From a virus: 64,000 nucleotides of DNA. Every line of letters begins with the position of its first letter. Within the stretch, counting starts at the first letter, position 1. The notes under the pieces were generated by a model. The model worked only from the letters and a program-made list of their open reading frames with translations. It made no database searches and was not told where the DNA came from. Made by a program: the position numbers and the translations under genes. This document shows, piece by piece, positions 29,701 to 34,379 of this stretch. The stretch is from positions 47,653 to 111,652 of the IMG/VR virus record IMGVR_UViG_3300042503_002860; one strand, given 5' to 3'.

Positions 29701-29923
29701 TAAAATATTTATTAACTTCTTTAAGGTGTTGTACTTTAAGATTTAGATGTTTATTTAAGTCAGCTAAACTATCATCGTCAACATTAATTTCTAAATTAAT
29801 TTTATCAAAACTTTTTTCAATACTTGCAGCCGCTTCATAGGCTTTCTTTTTAGCCTGTTCTAGAGATTTTTCTAATTGTGCAGTATCAGCACACAATTCA
29901 ACAATTAACTCACCTAAATTCAT
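14771..29923 (-). CDS. Giant tail tape measure protein with three peptidoglycan-cleaving domains
   Basis: 5050 residues, start with GAGGAG ribosome binding site. In order: coiled N-terminus; three SPSxxM...G..G repeats near residues 744, 1093 and 1509; a DxYDxxH segment near 1296; a poly-Pro linker at about 1718-1780; the tape-measure core near 2420-2575 (KDIANKMNVPSE, KGKLSMEELRQQLG); several hydrophobic segments at about 2500-2900; long coiled coil at about 3080-3660; M23 peptidase at about 3774-3914 (LHNKVDFD, EYGHL, GHHLDFG); L,D-transpeptidase-like domain at about 3938-4090 (SSGCIVF); lambda-endolysin-type transglycosylase at about 4151-4334 (NAEGSD, TAAGRYQ); coiled coil; and a Gly-rich C-terminus (FADGGIVGV). 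It sets tail length and would open the host wall at entry. The last zinc-ligand His of M23 is replaced by Asp (HLD). Confidence 0.93.
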   Translation of the reverse strand: MNLGELIVELCADTAQLEKSLEQAKKKAYEAAASIEKSFDKINLEINVDDDSLADLNKHLNLKVQHLKEVNKYFNNNPIVVNVDDDQLVDLNKHLHTKVQHLKEVNKYFDSNPIAVNTDVTKLDELEQRLGNLSSKRYIIETEENLDIKITDSSKQEVSQSIAEGIEKGILSAISGVSSSIENAFIDAISKGVKSSDSVVNANTQEVVEELKTMFGGIKEITGNSQIDQAVSIILKPGKDLLTGFLEGISMGFGSEISKGMRQSIKKNANIDMSDVGEKAADSFLNSFGVGIKTKKSSKSGVKSFKENIAKDNPSVISSTVSEINTAFSDSINISVESIAQRAKLATIRQVRKSASSVTQNSSSGVQNAVGWFFDAAESGKKDSTSTFIGQGLASESKKVVEIAFDKLLPNTAPIIKDFLSKGVLNKPVTPVVKSSSDVLKEAAADLKNAAKALSDASIGMKSESQAVSKSKTSKPFVSEVISDPWKDSAPLPKQPPAKENKVPLPPPAKKRELEPIPVNIPEQIKPLFQTIQSEIVKNIDISQGYKDATAAENKLIPLPPVSSDKTANTKKYAQTSLDEIDKALTSIKKYFADEYKRIQAKVKQATAVGTHEELKSARAEVVTFISRSKEAVATVDKYVKMGEDAGFSKDINSELSGIHGRAKSPLENNRKNAGHLEGKLNLADKKLFDQQLKGYTELAQQHGVEIPKGLQNGIKHGAGGVSNAARVMLDDFIKVVQTKMQIQSPSWLMFEMGLMITSGLFLGMQKGNSKVAQGARQMVSTVTDIVGAVKTFADPALGATSVIPGLTSISTYGSAGLSATDTGLKILGKVGERHAANPSETLFQSVGGSAKDFVNSIVADKTLTTPRAAFDHTINIAKAGALGLGANPMTVSAVDAAQAGMTALLRNSAITKAVTQAHGQTKAKLQADTSLDYMSTFKSVLNDNLKDLKLSKSEIVRAISSVMKVVPTGLGTGANSNFATAGYGVDAVVDTLSVPLDLYRKSKSKVGQGLPVKDAIASSVADYGAPQGIANVVGSLGAKLHSPLNNFIKIGKQTNEGLSQGILSTVALSSKAINTTGDAIQNQIKQNMGISSPSKVMIALGVMIASGLAIGIKQGVVDVSGASQLLAKAVDTGIKELDLFNSENINTYDSIVENAVDGSAKATKGVYEQSNKHEKKTTFGSILGASMVALGNTGILGNKLSEPVKHLGAYYQGNTDVHKLQGRTAREAELAVMYRSMLDFASKNKTTKIPSNWEVGSGTVGNEVSQIPGFKNLHYTLGGFNYGRNKEGGLQISDVYDWTHDTNLMTGFSTPFGIATKLNNFLLKHPKLAQNMGLKYLDKYKGYGKVDNDNNTLFALSGHPQQKEFQLSDKAHSIIGGKPYIQSHTVSSEKLKQLQEKARTAFNSNADYNAFTQHPEIKSYLEEFDQPANPLSNLLSGVKKDFGSDTILGNLFNSAKSAFSKGGSLKDIGINLITSFGQGFLSANGGVLGIVTKFATGILSTIKRIFGIASPSKVMLEMGLDFGEGFEDGAVAALVLANKRIADLMVKTVNESKTATESQKALVANYAANIDAYHQTIAKGYKEGKYNKSKDLNVAQDLAEGVIEGKSIAAYLGLSNYFKPQISSILQQSKRAVNSLPEDYEAQNTENVPATNRNLGQQRTNLASTVQQTQQTRPHLSTRTQATQPYPPIRINLNALMAGNMSRLFDSYSQIPDPWTTAPRPVPPVPPRPPVPPRPPVPPVPPRPVPPVPPVPPVPPVPPSPPTPPSPPSPPTPPTPPIPPVPPTMMSQYLSLGKDLITNLFTAVSDSVRQSTLSGYASLGQVMRNAVNAALFSLADTLKQPLYQGLLSQTRSIMPWFMKFIPKTLQLVPMLKPLIPVLGGLTLGLGNAIIKNLLNNDVLKPGGFLTKLLSSVTRIDLSSLSGQKTHGILGGISQMMNPVPSMFPLPSIVGGGGLASMGLGMFGMFMNTFGGILGLDQSSRSNPRNQAPTVEQVLQEQTSANRKKAGLGNAKGTQASQQLIENLGNTAIDSVLENLNIPMIPTSVIQGLTGNKLKQQSGTIVNTINSLGTQRNKVEKALEGVSQFSPISPQVLDAMTKQALRRRGVNKTTRDAMTDAQLDAARQNILNNPIAATNNERKLMQAMGDIERSRAVLGDDKAQGKLDSLTAKVLSERGVAFKTFQQMRDSGGLDTFRQSLVNAPRSTGFVGRLTEAYAGNDQEAMKGLLLEGLRKAGMSSQQLKNIDPKLLDTATAGLMASLTGLQAKFKEKGFDMGKSIAEGFKDSVRNLANAKDDLEYNAKKALGQANFGDAVGVIFKRMSRGTVATQDQFKEMYNQMGSGVKKVLFSDPKEADATFPNVLQFMGSIAATLAPVTSLFASLSPLFLPLAPIIGGIGAAVSMVSPHVARLMDGIQRVEVLQRRFTFLGGSKAGGEAEFKYAKDIANKMNVPSEVAANSYSQLAIAARDSKMEGQGVRDLFEGITASLSALGITGQDASLVFMAYTQILAKGKLSMEELRQQLGEKFPPAMGVFAKAMGVSVPEMNALISSGSVLSQDILPKVAKVLKQDYGNSAASQAGGLVVALNKLGNVGFEITTIFTDKLGGTLGFFVSTFADGLSLFSKSLGALIPLGQSFAIGFAATIAIGLTVIMTKFKPLVTLLGSLQHLLMATFSVMATNMMPLIVGITADVADNWLGAEKDLISNMNSGVGNLVVALFSTIDSVMRSMSDGNVSFSSMFGSLVQGAEQAGNIIDGLKGVFSGFFKVIPPGVVELLAMVFMFEQATALVKMALWPMITSVVGAAAGMFSSSAKAFIGFMTTMKAASELMLTSMGAANAAMDAGIARNKLFAASLGFLGKALTHIGVAFAILMFSKGDFSNPMGDSLKEATKELNNGLTEIRANVQKTADSFDKATNNVKKLGGSLADTLPSKGVQLDIRSFWGGGDFKWDDAIKARNKGQANPVMDFLGVGALGVAGAGAAYAANVGLASATTAASVAASTAMASNAALIASGASGPLMAVPLIGKLAMLLAPLFANPLTIILTAVVAFIAAITLATKALDLFAPKLTDKQKEFLNKPENKGIKSYFDTEDPNARLTNAQQQVIKYFEDQEKNIQNLKEFASSQGFTGKPSDFVADIKPLTIEQQQKFNANKDISNLNRQIEDNNNRRLAVLADAKARGASPQEIKDIQNSADFKNLENQSKQMRNTLAIKSSEFEVGDRLENRKIMEDLDKKIPQKKAEFEKLTVPTFFNRRDKKIKEEYEKAKEELQALENQRKNQEIIIKTSIQRAFDFKEIKNIDKQLEAATKRSVELNKALPSDKVRKEQGEVKQLIQQLYKKREDLVNSFGSPLPMLERMLKQEEEYKQKLQLGAVEGVTGNLIPAAVQKTQARIDQLKNMIAGAKPFDVRPMEEALYTQATNAVKDANTRFERATSANRIKSNLSQAKIYASSGTAQQIAPELSNIQLADLSSQRTLLTEKINSDQAALDKISQVIAAGGTNLNEAQAEFDKLRGDITKDREALAQNSQEMAKAQRDMKQALIDQTKQVAEYYRASVREAQAVSIEFQKAQKTLEGSRMQNKLREALIGAGDNIYTQFIEGLINIISQTTEMEKRQLDAKKQEIDYQNNIDDIKLRASELQRSLPGKIVPFDEDKIKEFDDQLRTVQGSVVGINSDVQEVVKSLGQDAVIATSGLNDAFKGLGDTVTGVGTKLDVTLGKLNQVTNENNSSDWAGNLLNTVGRVFGGITSAVSSAITPPTTQDAASATPAPTVIPTVANQFTSPIKNTTIQDLINYKPTFGQSVMGQRPGRLHNKVDFDSRVKGGAGAEVIASLAGVAKLQKWGGQDAAVFVNSILPSGTKITIEYGHLALNSIKNTLGDLSKPVQVQAGQKLGNVLGHHLDFGVKANGRYINPQVFLANLAKGDYGAIASQPPATAKTKANTVTPASQSKGESVIRMQRLGQKDEFGLEKIQLAVIKQGKIVDRFIVNSGKADTQIFGGAGETKAGSKQPVEFGSYRLGKTTPSGNKAKMGNEFIRLEPDFKTERTAIGFHIDKDRLVDPGSSGCIVFANEAEFNKFKQALKSTGIKSFVFDQAVGAVEIAKNVASQVKPLPKRQPVPILPPVPGTIGIKNSSGISQGGNDLSPEEYAKLTPLGKQLYELRKNKYILALANAVANAEGSDFRKNTRNFGYGLTIGGENVTDFSKHPYVGTGRKPTWIKWINNSSTAAGRYQMMNFNASIQAAKKQFGKNAMPDMFKLTDYQGQDQPSFSPGMQDLYFIHSLKSRGVLDQVLKGQVDTSVLNKLALHYASIQSGKNRSAYKGQGTPQGQHGNFLKTYQENLNRLNQLVNTGGTLTPDEMQSNVTDATNLKFNTADGQNAANSMNTESQLLTDRTQQLLGLYRLLRQTTESMFQIQSSMKDTDLDIWKTIREGLSPNMSNVERFLIGYQELIRSLEKKREALEKTVRDTQGVIDNEKLLKAAFVASLEKFPDSPEQALNAINTNNEVFKTTVLQNIQAKKALAELNQNTPKILEARVEQFNREEISRRTGVTLQTEKLRISLLQKQVEQRKLLQQLNPLDPRSARTADLEANLALLNTENEYKEKLNAITNEENSRSISSEEAKKRRDYVKEEFERNKQNIELKQKNDRIAENANIPSRLLERVQFIQDSFKGVQESRSSLLKAYGLDFRAEKIDKQLAINNQQMDFAKATLQLDDFIRKNAEATEANKLTNEQINTLRENLKLTNEAKLDAIKLQFSELGTVVKGVTSSFRGGFKEFLLSTKGFGESVSDLFNSIMKGFLDPLADMASKRMTDALFGWTEGLFGNKKKDEKPTDGINAVKGLADLSVGANGLNLAGMTLNQAGQMLMQAALTLSSQTVANTAMDAGGDIFSSLLGGTFDILSGSVFNANSMGFNPTPGLFDAIPTDFGFATLPMFADGGIVGVMNKERSITGRKPHLIVASEGERVLNHKETAIWNKLQSGVAGFANGGVVGAGGNGSMASKIGNTTTINVPVSVEVGSDSEVDTYRLSQAVQAMVSDGIRREMRVGGSINRGNPYNR
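24588..24775. repeat. G-rich short tandem repeats encoding the poly-proline linker
   Basis: The plus strand shows iterated GGAGGTACAGGA and GGTGGTGATGG units; on the coding minus strand they encode PPVPP/PPTPP repeats. Unit number can probably change by slippage without changing frame, since the periods are multiples of three. Confidence 0.85.
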
Positions 29924-29941
29924 AATAATAATCTCCTCTTA

Positions 29942-29987
29942 TAAAAAAAGATTGTAAATTCGTAATTAAAATTCGTAATTTACAATC
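29942..29987 (-). terminator. Terminator/attenuator between tail chaperone and tape measure
   Basis: On the minus strand GATTGTAAATT and AATTTACAATC form an 11-bp stem followed by a run of T. It overlaps the stop of the frameshift product and lies 19 bases before the tape measure start, so it should lower tape measure transcription relative to the upstream structural genes. Confidence 0.75.
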
Positions 29988-30396
29988 AAGGTAATAGCAG
30001 ACTCAACGCGGACAGAACAGGAGCAGACAAACCATTAGTTTTAATTAACTCGGTAATAATCGCTTCTGTCCGTTCACTGACTTTCCGATTATTCTCTTTA
30101 ATTTCGTCTGCAAAGGGCAACAAGTCCACAAAATCAATACTCGGATCTGTTTCTTTTTTGAACCCGTTAAACAGTCCAGACCATCCGATAGCGTGAACCC
30201 TTGCCTCAATGTTTGACTGCTCTTTCCTGTTCTTTTCGAGTGCTTCAATACACTCAAAAACTATATGAATAGGCTGATCGAGAAAGGTATCCCAATCAGC
30301 AAATCTAGGGTCTAATATCCTGTAAGATTGGATTCTCCAGTAGATGCTACTCCAGTCAATTGGACTGGTTGCTGTTGCTCCCCCTGGACAGCCGCA
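29986..30396 (-). CDS. Tail assembly chaperone T-part, read by -1 frameshift
   Basis: This frame has no usable start codon. It opens just after a TAA at 30397-30399 and runs to TGA at 29986-29988, giving a clean helical sequence (ILDPRFADWDTFLDQPIHIV, FVDLLPFADEIKENN). It overlaps the end of the upstream gene in the -1 frame, between the tail tube genes and the tape measure, which is the lambda gpG/gpT arrangement. The product would be a G-T fusion of about 386 residues that loads the tape measure protein. The five-G run at 30380-30384 is the best slip site. Confidence 0.7.
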   Translation of the reverse strand, partial: CGCPGGATATSPIDWSSIYWRIQSYRILDPRFADWDTFLDQPIHIVFECIEALEKNRKEQSNIEARVHAIGWSGLFNGFKKETDPSIDFVDLLPFADEIKENNRKVSERTEAIITELIKTNGLSAPVLSALSLLLP

Positions 30397-31145
30397 TTAG
30401 TTACAGGTGCTTCTACTTGCCAACGACTGCGCTCATTTTCATAGAATTTGTAAATAGCCCCTACAAATTCATTACTACAACCTTTAGTATCTTCTTCTGT
30501 CCAATCTTCAGTACCAACCTGATATTTTTTCTCAGCTTTGTTGTACAAGAAACCAGTCACAGCTTCCAGATTTTCAGACACAGGCAATACATTAATATTC
30601 AGATAATCTTGCTCATTAGCAGGTTCATGATTACCGTTAACAACTACTAAGCAATCACCAAATTTAATTACCTGTCTATCTTTCAGATAAAAGTTAACAG
30701 GCGCAATTTTAATCTGAGTAGAATTAAATGCTACAGGTACTAACAATTCCACAGGGAAAGCTACCCGTTTTTGGATTAATAAAGTAGCTATAGCAATAGA
30801 AACAGAAGCACTATCAATGGCACTTAAAGAATTTAACTCAGTAAAATCTTCAATGTAGTCATAAATCACCGCAGAATTATCAACCTCAACACCACTATCA
30901 GCGTTGCGAGTTGGAGACAATAATTCTTGAGCCTCAGCAATAGTTACACCACGATCTACAGAGATTTTTTTAACTAATTTAGAAGCAATAATCGCTGCTT
31001 TTTGACGTTTAGCGTCAATCATATCCACAGCACTAGCTTCGCCAACAGTTAAAGATCCGCGCTTTTCTAAATAGATAATTCCTGATAGATCATCACCAAC
31101 TGGTACAATTTCGTATCTTGGTTTTTTATTAATTACTGGACGCAT
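30312..31145 (-). CDS. Tail assembly chaperone G-like
   Basis: 278 residues from ATG at 31143-31145 (MRPVINKKPRYEIV); the longer upstream frame overlaps another gene and is not coding-like. It lies directly upstream of the tape measure gene and extends by -1 frameshift into a T-part, so it fills the lambda gpG role of binding the tape measure protein before tube assembly. It contains 'DLSGIIYLEKRGSLTVGEAS', and a helical N-terminal half, with a low-complexity QGEQQQPVQ stretch at the slip site. Longer than lambda gpG (about 140 residues), in line with the unusually long tape measure. Confidence 0.7.
   Translation of the reverse strand: MRPVINKKPRYEIVPVGDDLSGIIYLEKRGSLTVGEASAVDMIDAKRQKAAIIASKLVKKISVDRGVTIAEAQELLSPTRNADSGVEVDNSAVIYDYIEDFTELNSLSAIDSASVSIAIATLLIQKRVAFPVELLVPVAFNSTQIKIAPVNFYLKDRQVIKFGDCLVVVNGNHEPANEQDYLNINVLPVSENLEAVTGFLYNKAEKKYQVGTEDWTEEDTKGCSNEFVGAIYKFYENERSRWQVEAPVTNAAVQGEQQQPVQLTGVASTGESNLTGY
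30378..30387 (-). other. Putative -1 ribosomal frameshift site
   Basis: On the minus strand the zero frame reads CAG GGG GAG. The GGG codon can re-pair one base back in the five-G run at 30380-30384. The -1 frame is blocked 13 bases upstream by TAA and open for about 130 codons downstream, so the shift has to occur near here. Confidence 0.6.
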
Positions 31146-31371
31146 ATTCAATCTCCAAATTATCATCTGAGTCTGCAAAAACTTGATAGGTTGCCACCAT
31201 CTGAACTGAATCAGGGATTTTAATTTTGTAGGTAGATTTGTCATTAGAAACAATAATTTCTCCAGATAAACCACCCCTAAAAACTGCCGCACCACAAAGC
31301 AACCTATCTTGAGCAATGCGGCAGTTGATTAAGATAGCCAGTAAACCTGTACTATCTTTCAAAACTTTCAT
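31129..31371 (-). CDS. Small tail-module protein
   Basis: 80 residues, unrecognised. It starts on the last base of the tail protein at 31371-32129 and overlaps the chaperone gene by 17 bases, so it is translationally coupled on both sides. Beta-rich (GEIIVSNDKSTYKIKIPDS) with two Cys near residues 17 and 26. Position between tube protein and chaperone suggests a role in tube or chaperone function; alternatives are open. Confidence 0.6.
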   Translation of the reverse strand: MKVLKDSTGLLAILINCRIAQDRLLCGAAVFRGGLSGEIIVSNDKSTYKIKIPDSVQMVATYQVFADSDDNLEIEYASSN

Positions 31372-32129
31372 TAGAGGTTATAGGATGGGAAACCATTAGC
31401 TAAACCACCAGAAGCATAATAGGCAGGTGTCCAAATCCAATCGTCTTGGAACTCTAAAGTAAATGTATACTTCATTACTTCCATTGGTGTACCTGTCAAG
31501 TTTAAAGCGGTAGATTTAGCAGCACCTTCAAATCTAGATCCGTTAGGATAGGTAGCGATAGCATACAATTCACGGTTCATGTACACAGGATCAAAGTGTG
31601 TACGTTTAATAAATTGTTCTAAGGCAATATCACCTACATACTCAATACCTTCTACAGATATTTCCCGTTTAGAACGGATAATAGCAGAGCTAGTACCAGA
31701 ACCGGATTGAGAATGGGTGGTATCAACAACAGTAGGAGAAGGCTGTAACCCAAAGCTGGTAATTCCCAATAATGGGAACATATCTTGCACTAAACGAGAT
31801 GTAGAATTGACGGCAATGGGATCTAACAGAGGTGCAATACTCAAAGTAACGGCAGTTGTACCGTTGAGAGTTGCGTTAGCTAACACTAAAGCCTGTTGTC
31901 TGTTAAGAGGATTAGAAGGTGCAACAAAATTTAAAGAAGTACCCGCAGCAATTGTGTAAGTAACACCAGCAGTAGTAGCAACACTGAGAGTAGTAGCACC
32001 TTCAGCCGCACCAGATGGAGCGGTAATAGTTGCACTGGTAACACTCCGAGTATTTTCAGGTAGCAACTTCAAATCTAAAGTATAGTTTTGAAGAATTACA
32101 GTTTGTACGGGACGATTAGCAGTTGCCAT
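31371..32129 (-). CDS. Major tail tube protein candidate
   Basis: 252 residues, beta-rich with an inserted Thr/Ala-rich loop (residues about 30-110) and a conserved-looking core (REISVEGIEYVGDIALEQFI, 'PMEVMKYTFTLEFQDDWIW'). In siphoviruses the gene just before the tail chaperones encodes the tube protein. The preceding gene at 32171-32782 could also be a tube or decoration protein, so the assignment between the two is not certain. Confidence 0.6.
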   Translation of the reverse strand: MATANRPVQTVILQNYTLDLKLLPENTRSVTSATITAPSGAAEGATTLSVATTAGVTYTIAAGTSLNFVAPSNPLNRQQALVLANATLNGTTAVTLSIAPLLDPIAVNSTSRLVQDMFPLLGITSFGLQPSPTVVDTTHSQSGSGTSSAIIRSKREISVEGIEYVGDIALEQFIKRTHFDPVYMNRELYAIATYPNGSRFEGAAKSTALNLTGTPMEVMKYTFTLEFQDDWIWTPAYYASGGLANGFPSYNL

Positions 32130-32170
32130 AGTTTAAAAATCCTATTTGAGATTAAACAAAATTAAAAAGA

Positions 32171-32782
32171 TTAAGCAGTTCTAGCTACGCGGATATTGCT
32201 ATAGAAAGCATCTAAATCCACGCTAGGGGCATTACCTTGAGCATCAACTAAGTTAATAATTGCACTAGCGTTAGCTGCCGTACCTGCTGTACCATTCAAA
32301 CTACCGTTATAAAGAAACAAAGTAGGACGGATAGAGACTACAGATCCCGACTTAACGTAGGTTAAGCGAATACCCCAAGTAGTTGGAGTAATGGCAGGAG
32401 GTGTAATTGTTAAAGTTGTGCTGTTAGCAGATGAACTACTAGCAGAAGGCGCAACGCTTAAAGTAATAGATGTAGTGCTATTAACAGCAGTTACAGTGTT
32501 AGCAGAAATAGTACCACCGCCACTATCTACTGTTACGACATCACCCACTCGCACAGATGCAAAACCATCAGCAGTAGTAGTGGTAATAGTGGTGTTACTC
32601 GCTACTAAGTTACAGCCAGCTACATTAAACGCGCTGGGAGTAATAGACGCATGGTTGAAAGGAAGAAAGTAAGACTCTTCTGAACCTGTATCAACTTCTA
32701 CCGCAGTACCCGCATTGATAACCGCGTTAGTTGAGTTTGTAGTAACAGATTTTGGACGACTAAAATCTAAAGTGATGGGCAT
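32171..32782 (-). CDS. Virion structural protein, tail tube or tube-associated
   Basis: 203 residues, low charge, Ser/Thr/Val/Ala-rich beta protein. Residues about 75-130 (VRVGDVVTVDSGGGTISANT) look like a small Ig- or adhesion-type insert of the kind also seen in the head protein at 35550-36482. Located between the tail terminator (4 bases) and the next tail protein. It could be a second tube subunit or a tube decoration. Confidence 0.55.
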   Translation of the reverse strand: MPITLDFSRPKSVTTNSTNAVINAGTAVEVDTGSEESYFLPFNHASITPSAFNVAGCNLVASNTTITTTTADGFASVRVGDVVTVDSGGGTISANTVTAVNSTTSITLSVAPSASSSSANSTTLTITPPAITPTTWGIRLTYVKSGSVVSIRPTLFLYNGSLNGTAGTAANASAIINLVDAQGNAPSVDLDAFYSNIRVARTA

Positions 32783-32786
32783 AACA

Positions 32787-33155
32787 TTAAATTACAATAG
32801 GGTCAAAAATGAGGATTCTGCTTTGTTCTAAAGTGTCTGACGCTGCCGGAAGATGGGTATAGCGAGTCACATTAAAACGTTTTTCAATCTTGGAAACTGC
32901 TAGAGGTAGATTAGAGTTTTTAGCCCAATTCCTCAAAGTCACTTCCCATAATTGTGGTTTGTACTTATACCCGGCACTAGTAGCCATAGCTACAGTATCG
33001 GGAGTTTCTTTAATCAAACATTCAAGCCCGTTACTAGAAGAAGGAGGTTGAGAAGAACTCCCATAAACCCAAACGGAGGGAGTTCCATTTGAGTAAACAC
33101 CTAGCTCCGTAGCTAACAAAGTGGTTAAAATCCTTCTTAAATCAGCTACTTTCAT
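32787..33155 (-). CDS. Tail terminator protein candidate
   Basis: 122 residues, helical start (MKVADLRRILTTLLATELGV) then beta strands (WEVTLRNWAKN, RFNVTRYTHLP). Size, position between the gp10-like gene (14-base overlap) and the tube genes, and fold pattern fit the tail terminator (lambda gpU-like) that caps the tube. No direct motif proves it. Confidence 0.6.
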   Translation of the reverse strand: MKVADLRRILTTLLATELGVYSNGTPSVWVYGSSSQPPSSSNGLECLIKETPDTVAMATSAGYKYKPQLWEVTLRNWAKNSNLPLAVSKIEKRFNVTRYTHLPAASDTLEQSRILIFDPIVI

Positions 33156-33537
33156 ATTGCACCTGATAAGAATTTTTTAACGCACCTGTATCAACGATAT
33201 CTCTAGGAGAATCAACAATAGCACCACTTTTTCTAACTGTAGTGCGCGGCCATTGCCACCTAGTATCGCTAATATTTAATTGACAGTTTTCACCAAATCC
33301 TTCGGACATTTTTAAAAATGCCTCTTTGAAGCTTTCGGATTGGGAAAAACCATCAGCATAATTTTCTAAAAAATCATATTCTTTGATAGCTACATCTACC
33401 CAAGGTCGGGCAGGTTTTACATTACCATTAACAGAAGTTGTACCCTCATGAACCATAGCAGCATAAGGTGTATTCCAAGAATGAATTGCCTTAAGTTTTT
33501 TAGGAATATTAATTTGATTCCAGTTAACTTCTACCAT
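33142..33537 (-). CDS. HK97 gp10-like neck protein
   Basis: 131 residues. 'YAAMVHEGT', 'RPWVDVAIKEY' and the C-terminal 'IVDTGALKNSYQV' match the pattern of the HK97 gp10 family (tail component / head-tail connector), whose members end in a 'DTGxLRxS' motif. It lies between the stopper-like and terminator-like genes, as in many siphoviruses. Confidence 0.75.
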   Translation of the reverse strand: MVEVNWNQINIPKKLKAIHSWNTPYAAMVHEGTTSVNGNVKPARPWVDVAIKEYDFLENYADGFSQSESFKEAFLKMSEGFGENCQLNISDTRWQWPRTTVRKSGAIVDSPRDIVDTGALKNSYQVQYESS

Positions 33538-33541
33538 TTCT

Positions 33542-33967
33542 TTACACCTTACTAGCTATGGTTAAAGTACCTTTTATATACTTATTTCTAGATATTAAAT
33601 AATTAGTAATCCGATTTTGAACAACTGGTTTGAATCTCCAGATACCGACGGTTTCCATTCCTTGGGCATCAGTTAAAACTCCCGTTGCTATAGATTCATA
33701 ACTGATTTCTGGAGGTAACTCTGAAGTTAATCTGCCTTTAAGTCGCATCACTTGTTGTCCTATTTCTGCCACTTCAGGAATAACGCTAGGTTGAGAGTCA
33801 TTGCTTACCGTTGCTGTCACCACAACATTAGTAGAACTTTCAACTAAATTCCCCACAGCATCCTCAATAAATTGTCCGCCACCCACTTTAAAAGTTAAGA
33901 TTAAATTAGTCGCAAAATGCGGCTGATTTACATAACCAATAGTTTGGGAAACATAGGACTCTATCAT
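33542..33967 (-). CDS. Head closure (stopper) protein candidate
   Basis: 141 residues, mostly beta (LILTFKVGGGQF, VVVTATVSND). Contains LKGRLTSELPPEISYE. Position between the head-tail adaptor and the gp10-like protein suggests a neck stopper that closes the portal channel. Its start codon overlaps that of the divergent adaptor gene on a CATG, leaving no room for a promoter between them. Confidence 0.55.
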   Translation of the reverse strand: MIESYVSQTIGYVNQPHFATNLILTFKVGGGQFIEDAVGNLVESSTNVVVTATVSNDSQPSVIPEVAEIGQQVMRLKGRLTSELPPEISYESIATGVLTDAQGMETVGIWRFKPVVQNRITNYLISRNKYIKGTLTIASKV

Positions 33968-34379
33968 GATTTACTTTGCTGATTTTATTGTTAAATATCC
34001 AGAATTTGCAGGTGAGGAAACTAAGTTTGATTTATTTATGACTGATGTTTTGTCAGAAATAAATATTTATAATTGGGGAACTTTAAGAAACACAGCAACA
34101 GAATTGCTAATAGCTCATAAAATCTCCATTACTAAACCTAGTGAGAACAGCGACTACACGGCAGGAACATTAAGAATTTTAGAAGTAGAAGATGATTCTT
34201 ACCGAGTGGAATTACAACAGTTAGCCAACAACAGTTATGCTTTGAGTAAATACGGATTGGAATACCAACGACTCTTAAAAATAGTTACCTATTCCAGTGA
34301 TGAAAGGGCATCTTTTACAAAAGGAACTTCCATCACTGGAACAACAGGTACTAACAAGATCCGATGGTCACAGTACTAA
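33966..34379 (+). CDS. Head-tail adaptor (DUF4054-like), inverted
   Basis: 137 residues resembling DUF4054-type head-tail connectors: 'FIVKYPEFAG' at the N-terminus, a helical body (TATELLIAHKISI), then 'SYALSKYGLEYQRL' and the C-terminal 'RWSQY'. It sits between major capsid and stopper genes where an adaptor is expected, but on the opposite strand: start shared with 33542-33967 as CATG, stop overlapping the capsid gene stop by 4 bases. A promoter must lie inside a neighbour. Confidence 0.7.
   Translation: MIYFADFIVKYPEFAGEETKFDLFMTDVLSEINIYNWGTLRNTATELLIAHKISITKPSENSDYTAGTLRILEVEDDSYRVELQQLANNSYALSKYGLEYQRLLKIVTYSSDERASFTKGTSITGTTGTNKIRWSQY

Noticed and set aside
30045-30257. Minus-strand ORF of 70 residues between chaperone and tape measure
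   Set aside because: Composition is poor and it overlaps the -1 frame that continues the chaperone gene and reads as a proper protein.
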